Positions 45,255-53,850 of a stretch of DNA of 64,000 bases are shown here, piece after piece. The position numbers and the translations under genes are program-made. Source of the stretch: GWE2-42-39 sp963662895 (GTDB lineage: Bacteria; Bacteroidota; Bacteroidia; Bacteroidales; Prolixibacteraceae); contig OY759982.1 of the NCBI GenBank assembly GCA_963662895.1, forward strand, positions 2,046,001 to 2,110,000, written 5' to 3'. The notes under the pieces are model-generated. The model made no database searches, had not been told where the DNA came from, and worked only from the letters and a program-made list of their open reading frames with translations. Positions within the stretch are counted from its first letter, which is position 1, and the number at the start of each line of letters is the position of its first letter.

Positions 45255-46845
45255 GTAACAGATCAGTTTTAATTCTATGTTGTTGAGAAAACGATATTTG
45301 AAATTTTTTCATTGAAAATTGCTTTTCAATGAAATATTCGATTCTCAGAGGGTTTAAATTTTCAAAAGCAACCTTTATTAACATATTGCCGTTTTCAGAC
45401 TTGACAACTTTTCTGTTAACACCTTGTATTTAAATTGTAAAGAGCATTTCTTTGTGATATGTCAAACGATTTGGAAAAATTGCAACAAACGGTTATTGCG
45501 CTTGTCGAAAAAGTAAATTACCTGACCAATAAAGTTGATACCCTAACCAAGGAAAATGAATACTTAAAAAAACGTTTGGCCAAATATGAAACACCAAAGA
45601 ACAGCAATAACAGCAGTATCCCCCCATCGAAAGACGAAAACCGTCCCAAACGCAAAAGCTTACGCGAGAAAAGCGGGTTAAAACCGGGAGGCCAAAAAGG
45701 AAGAAAGGGAAATACGTTAAAAATGACAGATAGTCCCGATATAACAAAAGACCATGTACCCAATTACTGCCATTGCTGTGGCAACAGCCTTGAAAATATC
45801 CCGGCCGAATATAAGGGGAAGCGGCAAGTTTACGATATTCCGGAAATAAAAATAAAGGTGACGGAACACCGCATATACACAAAGCAATGCAGCTGTGGCC
45901 ATATCAACGAAGGGGATTACCCCGGAGAAGCCGGTTCCCCTGTCAGTTACGGGAACAACATAGAAAGCCTGATAGGGTACTTCCATACAAGGCAGTATAT
46001 CCCGTTCAAAAGGATCAGGGAAATCTTCTCCGATGTTTTTAATGCCCCCATAAGCGAAGGTGGAATCCATTATGTATTGGACAGGCTTGTCACAAAGGCG
46101 CAGCCCGCATATGAATTGATTAAGCAAAAACTACAGGGCAACAAAAAATATGCTACCGGTAGCGATGAGACCGGGGTGAAAGTAGACGGGGACAAACACT
46201 GGGCATGGACATGGCAGAACGAAGAAGCTACATTTATTACAATAACCGACAACAGGGGGCAAAAGAGCATAGACCAGACGTTTGAAAAAGGATTTAAAAA
46301 CTCCGTCCTCGTACATGACTGCTGGGTAAGCCATTTTAATACCAAAGCATTATCCCACCAGCTCTGCCTTGCCCACCTGCTAAGGGATCTCAACTATTTG
46401 GGGGAACTTTACGCACACAAATGGAGCCGCGTCACAAAACTTCTTCTCAGCCAAGCCCTGGATCAGGAAAAACGGATGGAAGCCCCGGACTATTACGTGC
46501 CAGATCCGAGAATATTCCAGATAGAATCCAGGCTTGATTTTTTATTGGGGTACAAAATACCTAAGGACAAAAATGAATTGACCGTTTTTCAAAAACGATT
46601 GAAAAAGTATCGTGAATTTATTTTTACATTTCTTTATAGGCCGGAAGTACCTCCCGATAATAATGCATCGGAACGGGCTATCCGAAATATAAAGGTGAAA
46701 CAAAAAGTATCAGGTCAGTTTAGGTCGACAAACGGAGCTTTCAGATTTGCCGTATTACGATCCATCACGGATACTGTGTTGAAAAATCACATGAACGTTT
46801 TAAACTCCTTAAAGATTATTGCCAGATTGAAAACTGATCTGTAAC
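45255..46845 (+). mobile_element. IS66-family insertion sequence
   Basis: A 1,591-bp element bounded by imperfect inverted repeats: GTAACAGATCAGTTTT at 45255-45270 and its complement AAAACTGATCTGTAAC at 46830-46845 (one mismatch). The right repeat overlaps the transposase stop codon. Only the TnpC-type transposase is present, without tnpA/tnpB, as in the ISBst12 subgroup. A 12-bp perfect hairpin (45307-45334) lies before the gene and may block read-in transcription. No 8-bp target duplication is visible, so one flank may have been rearranged. Confidence 0.8.
45459..46844 (+). CDS. IS66-family transposase (TnpC type)
   Basis: A 461-residue DDE transposase. An N-terminal coiled coil (LEKLQQTVIALVEKVNYL to about residue 45) is followed by the SSIPPSKDEN motif and basic linker, then a zinc-binding domain (NYCHCCGNSLENI and KQCSCGHINEGDYP). 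The catalytic core has GSDETGVKVDG (first aspartate), LVHDCWVSHF (second aspartate) and PDNNASERAIRNIKVKQKVSG (glutamate). Length and order match intact ISBst12-like transposases, so it may be active. Confidence 0.93.
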   Translation: MSNDLEKLQQTVIALVEKVNYLTNKVDTLTKENEYLKKRLAKYETPKNSNNSSIPPSKDENRPKRKSLREKSGLKPGGQKGRKGNTLKMTDSPDITKDHVPNYCHCCGNSLENIPAEYKGKRQVYDIPEIKIKVTEHRIYTKQCSCGHINEGDYPGEAGSPVSYGNNIESLIGYFHTRQYIPFKRIREIFSDVFNAPISEGGIHYVLDRLVTKAQPAYELIKQKLQGNKKYATGSDETGVKVDGDKHWAWTWQNEEATFITITDNRGQKSIDQTFEKGFKNSVLVHDCWVSHFNTKALSHQLCLAHLLRDLNYLGELYAHKWSRVTKLLLSQALDQEKRMEAPDYYVPDPRIFQIESRLDFLLGYKIPKDKNELTVFQKRLKKYREFIFTFLYRPEVPPDNNASERAIRNIKVKQKVSGQFRSTNGAFRFAVLRSITDTVLKNHMNVLNSLKIIARLKTDL

Positions 46846-46846
46846 A

Positions 46847-47521
46847 ATTCTTTTTACATGTAAAAAAGAGGAGCCAACTTTAGTACCCCAAGGTAATTAT
46901 TATACAACTACTATTATTGAGAATTCACCAATTAGAGGATTTAATAAAAATGGGGAAATAAAAGATATAAATATAATCAATCAAATTCTCTCTGATTATA
47001 ATGATTATGTTCCAAGCTCATGGGGTGGAGCAGAAACTTTTACAAATGTTGATTTTTATGATGATACGATTGTCATATTTCCATCTTATGCAAAAATTAA
47101 GGCATTTAATGAGATATTCACTTACGATTATATCCTGAATGACCATTTGATTTCTTTGGAATCTCAAGATACCATTAGGTTAGCTGTGAAATATTCTGAT
47201 TACCAAGAACAATTATTTAATGCACTAAGCATATATTCTCACCCATCATATGAAGAAGAATTTGTTCCAACAACGACTGGGTACACAACTATTACTAAAT
47301 ACTTGGATAAAAAATACATCCATATTATAGATGAGAAGACAATACGTGTACCTTTCACCAGATATCTATATCGGATAGATTTTACCACAGGGACTTATAT
47401 CCATTTTTGGATATTACAGAGACAGCTAAACAATTCTTTTAACGATGACGGATACGGTATTATTGATGAAGATGATGTCATATTAGTGAAGGAATACGAA
47501 GTTGAATATAAGAAAAAATAA
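46847..47521 (+). pseudogene. Lipoprotein gene fragment beheaded by IS66
   Basis: The frame ending at 47521 stays open upstream through 46847, directly at the IS66 right end, with no start codon at a sensible place. It begins ILFTCKKEEPTLVPQG, which looks like the end of a lipoprotein signal (lipobox cysteine in FTCKKEE) whose N-terminus was removed by the insertion. The remaining ~225 residues are beta-rich and acidic (GGAETFTNVDFYDDTIVIF, VPFTRYLYRIDFTTGTYIHF). The left flank of the IS does not carry the missing signal peptide. No family recognised; a downstream TTG at 47147 is not convincing as a start. Confidence 0.6.
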
Positions 47522-47537
47522 AAGTTGCTAATAATTA

Positions 47538-47581
47538 GCCTCCTAATAAAGCGTTGCTTGCATACGCTTTGTATTGGAGGC
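47538..47581 (+). repeat. Hairpin after the lipoprotein fragment
   Basis: GCCTCCTAATAAAGCG and CGCTTTGTATTGGAGGC form a nearly perfect 16-17-bp stem around an 11-nt loop. No T tract follows, so it may be an attC-like or other structured intergenic element rather than a simple terminator. Confidence 0.5.
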
Positions 47582-47603
47582 AGTGTTGAACTAAACAAGG
47601 GGT

Positions 47604-47905
47604 AGAATGTCTGAATTATGATTTGTAGGATTTAAGGATGACAGGATTATTATGCTCCCCTCCGGAACAGGCTGCCGCAACACAAAAAAGAGCAGAAAAA
47701 GAGATGCGACTAAATACTTGCGATACAACAATATACAAGATGGCATTCAGCGCATAGCTTATGCGACTATGGTCGCATACCCCCTGCGGATATTTGAGCA
47801 GAAGAAAAGGAGGTTTAAGCCCTCACAACAGGGGCACCATTAGCAATTATTTTTTTACTTTTAACAATCATTTATTCGGGCAATGGGGAGAATGGGGAAA
47901 AGTTA
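47604..47905. repeat. Composite-repeat body, copy A
   Basis: About 300 bp that recurs at 50891-51205 and 61888-62200 with roughly 90% identity over the first 170 bp. Landmarks in order are AATGTCTGAATTATGATTTG, CTCCCCTCCGGAACAGGCTG, a hairpin around TATGCGACTATGGTCGCATA, CCCTGCGGATATTTGAG, CTCACAACAGGGGCACC and GCAATTATTTTTTTACTTTT. A minus-strand frame of about 50 codons is shared by all copies. The left hairpin head of the composite repeat is missing in this copy. Confidence 0.75.
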
Positions 47906-47918
47906 CCACACATTTGAA

Positions 47919-48554
47919 ATGAAGAAATTTTATACAATAATCATCCTGTGCATTATTATTACAAGTTGTAATAATCGATTCAAAAATGACAGAGAAGCAA
48001 TTCAAGTGTTTAAAGACACAATGGAAAACGAATTGGTTCAAACACTGGATGTTATTTCCGAAAATGTAGATAGCGTACTCGTTGAGACTTATAAAACTAA
48101 AAATGTAGATGTTGCTTATCGAAAATTCCTAGAGTATTTAATTTCATCGCCAACAGAATATTCCTTGCAAATTACAAATGAGAAAGTAACTGAGTTGCTA
48201 AATATGTACGAGTTGAATAATTATAGACAAGAAGTTTGGAATATTGAAAAAGTGAATAAAATAGATGTGTTATCAACGAATTTGACTGGCAAGTTTTTAA
48301 ACGCAATGCAAAAGATTGACACATTAGACTGTCAAGCTAAAGAATATTATGACACTCGTTCAATAGCAGGAATGCCTTCTTACAGTTTAATGGCAAAGCA
48401 TATTATTGACAAAAATCTTGACCTTGACAACTATCTAATTAAGGCAATTATTGTAAGTGATTTCTTCTATTTCGTATTACAAAGCACAAATTATGGTATT
48501 ATGACAAAAGGAGAAACAAGCGAAAAAAGACAAAGGATAACTGATAATAAATAA
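47919..48554 (+). CDS. Hypothetical lipoprotein
   Basis: A 211-residue lipoprotein: start at MKKFYTIIILCIIITSC (47919), lipobox IITSC; an upstream in-frame ATG adds 12 residues that belong to the repeat body. The mature part is helical and acidic (NDREAIQVFKDTMENELVQTL, VDVAYRKFLEYLISSPTEYS, LMAKHIIDKNLDLDNYLIKA). It is AT-rich compared with the core genes, fitting island cargo. No family recognised. It lies between a repeat body and the group II intron-bearing repeat. Confidence 0.65.
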   Translation: MKKFYTIIILCIIITSCNNRFKNDREAIQVFKDTMENELVQTLDVISENVDSVLVETYKTKNVDVAYRKFLEYLISSPTEYSLQITNEKVTELLNMYELNNYRQEVWNIEKVNKIDVLSTNLTGKFLNAMQKIDTLDCQAKEYYDTRSIAGMPSYSLMAKHIIDKNLDLDNYLIKAIIVSDFFYFVLQSTNYGIMTKGETSEKRQRITDNK

Positions 48555-48577
48555 TAAAAAACGTATGGTAATCGAAT

Positions 48578-48617
48578 AGCCCGCCCCGCCAGTAGTAAAT
48601 ACTGACAGGGAGAGGCT
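48578..48617. repeat. Composite-repeat hairpin head, copy 1
   Basis: Imperfect palindrome: AGCC-CG-CCC outer arm, a tip with CAGTA-GTAAA-TACTG, then GGG-AGA-GGCT. The same conserved outer arms and asymmetric internal loops (CG opposite AGA) appear at 53816, 61382 and, degenerately, at 61804, but the tip sequence differs while still pairing in the copies at 48578 and 61382. It is followed by CACACCACTGTA, into which the group II intron is inserted. Confidence 0.6.
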
Positions 48618-49281
48618 TTCATTTCACACCACTGTAGTGTGCGTTGCGACATGAAGTCGTGTAATATAATTGTTTTACAATGAATTAGTTCTTTGATAAA
48701 ACCTGTTGTTTCCCCAACAGTACCCTTACCGGACGGCTAATGTACAGTGAAGCTGTTATTGGTTGAAGCTCCGGAAACGGCACCAAACGTCAGAATTTTA
48801 CATCCAATGACGGGGTTGAAAACCGTGAGGCAGACAATCTTCGGGGTCTCGATACCGATTCAGGACCTGGGTTTACAGGCAGGGCTAACAGAAGTAAACA
48901 TTCCGAAACCATCGTGAGAGTGTTAGGGGCGAAAAAGAGAATGACACGCCCTGTACCAAAAGGTAAGCCGACAGGATAAGTGTCTCGTACAAACACTTAC
49001 GGGAATGACGATCGGCCGGTGGACAGGATGAGCCTAACCCTGTATTTGTTATTTACACGGAACATGGAAGCCCGACACTCTCTTTCCACGCCATTGCGTG
49101 GTCAAAAAACCGTAACCGTAAGGCATCGGGAAATGTCGGACAGAGAGGACAAACAAAGCAAAAGCCCTGATGTAATGTCGGGGATAGTGATTAAAATAAA
49201 ATCACGGGTGAAAACCTGCTGACCTTTGTCTGGTACTTAATGGCAAAAATCTTTCTAGAACCTGTAAATGGAAGAAAGCAA

Positions 49282-50811
49282 ATGAACGAGAATGCAGATT
49301 CATCGTGTGCACGGCCACATTCGACAGAGAACTGGAATCTCATACAATGGAGAAAAGTTATCCAGCGGGTGAACAGGCTTCAAAGACGAATTGCCAAGGC
49401 TATAAAAGAAAATCGATGGGGTAAGGCAAAAGCCCTGATGTACCTTGTGACCAAATCATTTTATGCTAAACTATTGGCTGTTTTCCGGGTAACTGTCAAT
49501 AAAGGCAAGAATACACCGGGAATAGATAACACAATCTGGATAGATGGATACGATAAACTCATAGCTGCCGAAAACCTCAGGACAAGAGGTTATTCTTGCA
49601 AGCCTTTACGCAGGATATATATTCCAAAGAAAAATGGGAAAAAACTCCGACCGTTAAGCATTCCGTGCATGGATGATAGAGCAATGCAGGCTCTGCACCT
49701 GATAGCCTTAGCCCCTGTAGCTGAAACAACAGCCGACAAGAACTCTTTTGGGTTTAGGGAAAAAAGGTCATGTGCTGATGCAATAGCACAATGTTTTAAC
49801 ATTCTTTGCCGGAAAAATTGTGCCCAATGGATACTGGAAGCCGATATCAAAGCCTGTTTTGACCAAATTAACCACGAATGGATTTTAAAGAATATTCCTT
49901 TAAACAAAACCATTCTGAATAAATGGCTCAAAGCAGGATATTTTGAAAAAGGAAGACTATTTTCCACTAGTAGAGGAACCCCACAGGGCGGTATCATCTC
50001 TCCTGTTATCATGAACATGGTTTTAGACGGATTGGAAACGCTCATCAACAGTAAATTTCCACGATGGAAAAATCTAAAAGTCAATTTCGTAAGGTATGCC
50101 GATGATTTCATTATTACGGCCAAAGACAAGGCTATAATAAAAGAACAAATCATACCACTCGTTAAAGATTTCCTCAAAGAAAGAGGTCTTGAACTTTCCG
50201 ATGAGAAGTCAAAAATAACACACATCGACCAAGGCTTTAATTTTTTGTCGCAGAATATCCGTAAATACAAAGGGAAACTGTTGATAAAGCCATCTGCTGA
50301 ATCCGTCCAATCTTTTAAGGATAAGATTAAAACTATTATTAAGGATAACAAGGGAATACCGGCACATGCCCTTATCAAAAAACTTAACCCTGTTATCAGG
50401 GGTTGGGCGAACTACCATAAGGGAATATGTGCCAAAGATACCTTTTGCAAGATGGACAACTTCATTTTTCGAAAAATCTGGAAATGGGCCAAACGACAAC
50501 ATGGCAATAAAGGCCATAAGTGGATTTTCACTCGTTATTTCCTGAATAACAACTTTTCTGATACCAGGGTATTCTCTACAGGAACTTATGAATATAGATT
50601 ATGTAAAATCGGATATATCCCGATCAGGTATCATGTTAAGATAGCAGGAGATGCAAACCCATATTTGACGGAATTTGACCAATACTTTGTTTATCGACAG
50701 AAATACAGGGACAGTTTAGCTAAAGAATGCAAACAAAAAACCACATTTGTTCACAGGGAAAATAATTATAGCCGGGTGGCCTCTACAAAGGATCGCCTTA
50801 AAAGTGCTTGA
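49282..50811 (+). CDS. ltrA: Group II intron reverse transcriptase/maturase
   Basis: A 509-residue intron-encoded protein. It has an N-terminal RT domain (WNLIQWRKVIQRVNRLQRRI to GKNTPGIDN) and RT blocks including PLSIPCMDDRAMQALHLIAL, LEADIKACFDQINHEW, TSRGTPQGGIISPVIMNMVL and the catalytic FVRYADDFII. The maturase (GIIM/domain X) region has PVIRGWANYHKGICAKDTF. The C-terminus ends without the cysteine/histidine HNH endonuclease seen in many relatives, so mobility would not use its own second-strand nicking. Start at 49282 chosen for the GGAAG sequence 7 nt upstream; an ATG at 49240 is in frame. Confidence 0.93.
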   Translation: MNENADSSCARPHSTENWNLIQWRKVIQRVNRLQRRIAKAIKENRWGKAKALMYLVTKSFYAKLLAVFRVTVNKGKNTPGIDNTIWIDGYDKLIAAENLRTRGYSCKPLRRIYIPKKNGKKLRPLSIPCMDDRAMQALHLIALAPVAETTADKNSFGFREKRSCADAIAQCFNILCRKNCAQWILEADIKACFDQINHEWILKNIPLNKTILNKWLKAGYFEKGRLFSTSRGTPQGGIISPVIMNMVLDGLETLINSKFPRWKNLKVNFVRYADDFIITAKDKAIIKEQIIPLVKDFLKERGLELSDEKSKITHIDQGFNFLSQNIRKYKGKLLIKPSAESVQSFKDKIKTIIKDNKGIPAHALIKKLNPVIRGWANYHKGICAKDTFCKMDNFIFRKIWKWAKRQHGNKGHKWIFTRYFLNNNFSDTRVFSTGTYEYRLCKIGYIPIRYHVKIAGDANPYLTEFDQYFVYRQKYRDSLAKECKQKTTFVHRENNYSRVASTKDRLKSA

Positions 50812-50843
50812 GCCGTATGCGGTGAAAGTCGCACGTACGGTTC
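50810..50843 (+). ncRNA. Group II intron domain V
   Basis: A 34-nt hairpin beginning GAGCCGTATGCGG and ending GTACGGTTC, with loop GAAA, the AGC catalytic triad at positions 2-4 and a 2-nt bulge, the classical domain V. It overlaps the last codon of the maturase gene. Domain VI follows at about 50846-50864. Confidence 0.92.
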
Positions 50844-50890
50844 TTAGGGGGCGTAAGCTACCCGGTGGTCTCGTATACTGTAGAGGCCTA

Positions 50891-51205
50891 GAGAAAATGT
50901 CAGAATTATGATTTTCAGGATTTAAGGATGACAGGATTATCATACTCCCCTCCGAAACAGGCTGCCACAACACAAAAAAAAGCAGAAAAAGGGATACGAC
51001 TAAATACTTACAATACAACAACATACAAGATAGCATTCAGCGCATAGCTTATGCGACTACGGTCGCATACCCCCTGCGGATATTTGAGAAGAAGAAAAAA
51101 GATGGTTTACCCCCTCACAACAGGGAGCACCAATAGCAATTATTTTTTACTTTTAACAATCATTTACTTGAACGATGGATAAAATCGGGAAAAGTTATAT
51201 ACAAG
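50891..51205. repeat. Composite-repeat body, copy B
   Basis: Same landmarks as copy A, lying 12 nt past the group II intron 3' end. Taken with head copy 1 at 48578 it restores one composite repeat split by the intron. The remaining 51206-51385 is AT-rich with no gene and probably carries the promoter of the ABC permease. Confidence 0.75.
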
Positions 51206-51385
51206 GCAAAAAAAACATCCTGCAACTTTCAAATAGTAAGTAAGGAGAATGTGTAAAAAAAAATACACCAACTGTAAATAAATTAGACAATAAAATCATA
51301 CACATATTTTAACGTGTTGATATTGAATTGTATAAAATTGAGGAATAACTTTTGTAAAGGTTTACAATAAGCGAATCAATTTAAT

Positions 51386-53779
51386 ATGTCAAAAATAAAC
51401 CTTAAGAATACAGCTAAGAACCTAAAAAGACATTCATTGTATTCTATCACAAGTATAATTTCTATAGCTCTTGGTCTTACTATAATAATAATACTTTCTC
51501 ATTGGGTTATCAATGAAAAATGCTTTGATAAATTTCATAAAAATCAGCAAAATATATATAGGGTTGTTATTAATGGGAAAGCAGGTGATTTGATAATGAA
51601 GAGTGCACGTACAGGCGCACCTTTAGCTAAATCCTTAGAACGCAATTTTCCTGAGATAACAGATGCTACAAGGATACTTAAAATTGGTAGTGTGGAAGTA
51701 ACCAATGGGGATAAAAATGCATTTTATCTTACTGCATACGGCGTTGACATAAACTTTTTTTCGATATTTGATGTGAACTTTATCAATGGGTATAAAAAAG
51801 AAATTTTAAGCAATCCTAATGAAGTTGTTCTAACAGAGGAGGCTGCTAATAGACTCTTTGGAAGCAATAATGTAGCAGGAAATAAATTAGAATTTTTTAT
51901 TGATGGCAACAAATATACTTTTATCGTAAAAAGTGTTGTTAGTAATTTTCCAAATGAATCACATTTTCACTTTGATATACTGTTTTCTATGAATACACTA
52001 AAGTGGACTGATAATGAGCAATGGTTATCTACGGATTTTTATACTTATTTGCTTTTGCAAAAAAATATTGATATTGAAAATCTTCAGAAAAAAATTAATG
52101 AATATACATTAAACTATATCGCCCCAATTATTAAGGATTTTAATAATGCTTCATTAACCAATTCGGAGAATTATTTTAGGCACGATTTACAAAAACTGAC
52201 AGACATACATTTACATTCAAACTTCAATGATGAACTCGAACAAAATGGTGATTTAATATATATCAGATTATTCGTTTCTGTTTTAGCCCTGATATTAATA
52301 ATTACAAGCTCTATTTTCATTACTCTAACAAAAATTAGAATAAACAAATCACATAAAGAAATATATGTACGAAAAATCAGTGGTGCCAGAAACGATAATC
52401 TCTTTTATAGGTTTTTGTCCGAAATAATATTAATTACAGTGATTTCAATTATTCTAAGTTTTATTTTACTTGAAACAGTTGTCCCTCTAATACTAGGCAT
52501 TGAGAATTTTAGATTTATTGACAATTTAAGTAGTTATATTATTTTATTAGCGGTTTCCATACTTGTTGTACTTACTGTAGCCTTAGTGTCTATACCATCA
52601 ACAATTAAACAGAGTTTATCTTCTTTAATAAGTCGCAAAAATAATTCATCAAAAAACAATAGTTTTAATGTTTTGATGGTAATTCAATTGGTGATATCCA
52701 TAATTGTTATTTTCGGAACTTTAATAATAAATCGGCAACTGCTTTACATGGCGGATGATGAATTAGGAATGACAAAAGAAAATATCATAAATATTAAAGG
52801 TGTTGATAAATTGGGTAATTCATTACAATCCTTTAAAAACTCCTTGCTTAATAACCCGGAAATTGAACAGGTATCTTATTCCTATACGATTCCAGGAGAA
52901 CAGTTTCCTGAAATAGCTTGTAAAAAAATCAATAAAGAATCAAAGGAAAGCTTTGTTATGGCATTTTGTCCTTGCGACTTTAGTTTTAAAAATGTATTTC
53001 AACTTGAAATCTTACAAGGCAGGTTTTTTAATAGCGAATATTCAAATGACAAAAGGATAGTTATTAATGAATCAGCAGCTAGAATTCTTCAATATGATAA
53101 TGCTTTAAATAACAGTATTGAGTTTGGAGGGGAAATTTTTAAAATAATAGGTGTAGTGAAAAATTTCCATTTCGATTCCAAACAAAAGGAAATAAAACCA
53201 ATGGCTTTTGTAACGATGCCTGCAGTTTATTCCCATTGGATTCCTAATTATTTATCTATTAGGACTGCAAATAATAATTCTATTTCAACAATCAGATATC
53301 TTGAAAACCAATGGAAAAAGTTCACCTTAGATAATGAACTAAAATATTCTTTTTTTGAAAATTCTTATGACAACCTTTATAACAAAGAAGCCCATGCAAG
53401 ACGATTGCTAATCATTCTTTCTGTTATTTCACTAATAGTTATTAGTCTTGGTTTGGTTAGCATATCAATTGAAAATATTCAAAAACGAACTAAAGAAATA
53501 GGAATTCGTAAGGTTAATGGAGCTACTGTTTTTAATGTTGTAGAAATGTTAAATAAAAAATATATCTGGATGATAACATTTTCATTATTCATTGCTTTTC
53601 CTGTTGCATATTTTATTATGGACAATTGGCTACAAAGCTTTGCATATAGGATTAATATAGGTGTTGGAATATTTTTTATTACAAGTTTTTTATTGATATT
53701 GGTTACTATACTAAGTATTAATATTCAGGTTTACAGAGCAGCGATTCAAAACCCTGTAATGACACTTAAGGATGAATAA
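51386..53779 (+). CDS. MacB/FtsX-type ABC transporter permease
   Basis: A 797-residue membrane protein of the MacB-PCD plus FtsX architecture. TM1 lies at about residues 18-40 (LYSITSIISIALGLTIIIIL), a periplasmic MacB core spans about 45-280, and three TMs follow between 290 and 415. A second TM and periplasmic core (about 430-670) and a last FtsX TM trio (about 675-790, with KRTKEIGIRKVNGATVFNVV) complete it. These act with an ATPase to export lipids, peptides or lipoproteins, or in mechanotransmission. No ATPase or membrane-fusion gene is adjacent, so it is an orphan copy, as often seen in Bacteroidota islands. Confidence 0.88.
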   Translation: MSKINLKNTAKNLKRHSLYSITSIISIALGLTIIIILSHWVINEKCFDKFHKNQQNIYRVVINGKAGDLIMKSARTGAPLAKSLERNFPEITDATRILKIGSVEVTNGDKNAFYLTAYGVDINFFSIFDVNFINGYKKEILSNPNEVVLTEEAANRLFGSNNVAGNKLEFFIDGNKYTFIVKSVVSNFPNESHFHFDILFSMNTLKWTDNEQWLSTDFYTYLLLQKNIDIENLQKKINEYTLNYIAPIIKDFNNASLTNSENYFRHDLQKLTDIHLHSNFNDELEQNGDLIYIRLFVSVLALILIITSSIFITLTKIRINKSHKEIYVRKISGARNDNLFYRFLSEIILITVISIILSFILLETVVPLILGIENFRFIDNLSSYIILLAVSILVVLTVALVSIPSTIKQSLSSLISRKNNSSKNNSFNVLMVIQLVISIIVIFGTLIINRQLLYMADDELGMTKENIINIKGVDKLGNSLQSFKNSLLNNPEIEQVSYSYTIPGEQFPEIACKKINKESKESFVMAFCPCDFSFKNVFQLEILQGRFFNSEYSNDKRIVINESAARILQYDNALNNSIEFGGEIFKIIGVVKNFHFDSKQKEIKPMAFVTMPAVYSHWIPNYLSIRTANNNSISTIRYLENQWKKFTLDNELKYSFFENSYDNLYNKEAHARRLLIILSVISLIVISLGLVSISIENIQKRTKEIGIRKVNGATVFNVVEMLNKKYIWMITFSLFIAFPVAYFIMDNWLQSFAYRINIGVGIFFITSFLLILVTILSINIQVYRAAIQNPVMTLKDE

Positions 53780-53815
53780 ATGAGACATAGTAATAACGCC
53801 CATATATAATCGAGT

Positions 53816-53849
53816 AGCCCGCCCCACTGATCGCTAACAGGGAGAGGCT
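53816..53849. repeat. Composite-repeat hairpin head, copy 2
   Basis: AGCCCGCCCCACTGATCG...AGGGAGAGGCT, with the same outer arms as copy 1 and a weaker tip. It is interrupted at its right side by the IS4-family element; the continuation CTTTCACACCACTGTAG lies beyond the element at 55621. Confidence 0.6.
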
Positions 53850-53850
53850 T

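Larger units (their letters stand above)
48637..50878 (+). mobile_element. Group II intron (full length)
   Basis: About 2.24 kb. The 5' end GTGTGCG follows the repeat motif CACACCACTGTA. Positions 48637-49240 form the structured domains I-III, for example a stem CTGTTG/CAACAG at about 48702-48721. The ORF for the reverse transcriptase/maturase occupies domain IV. A canonical 34-nt domain V and a short domain VI hairpin precede the inferred 3' end ...TATAC. The exon on the right is a composite-repeat body. The 3' boundary is inferred to within a few bases. Confidence 0.85.
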
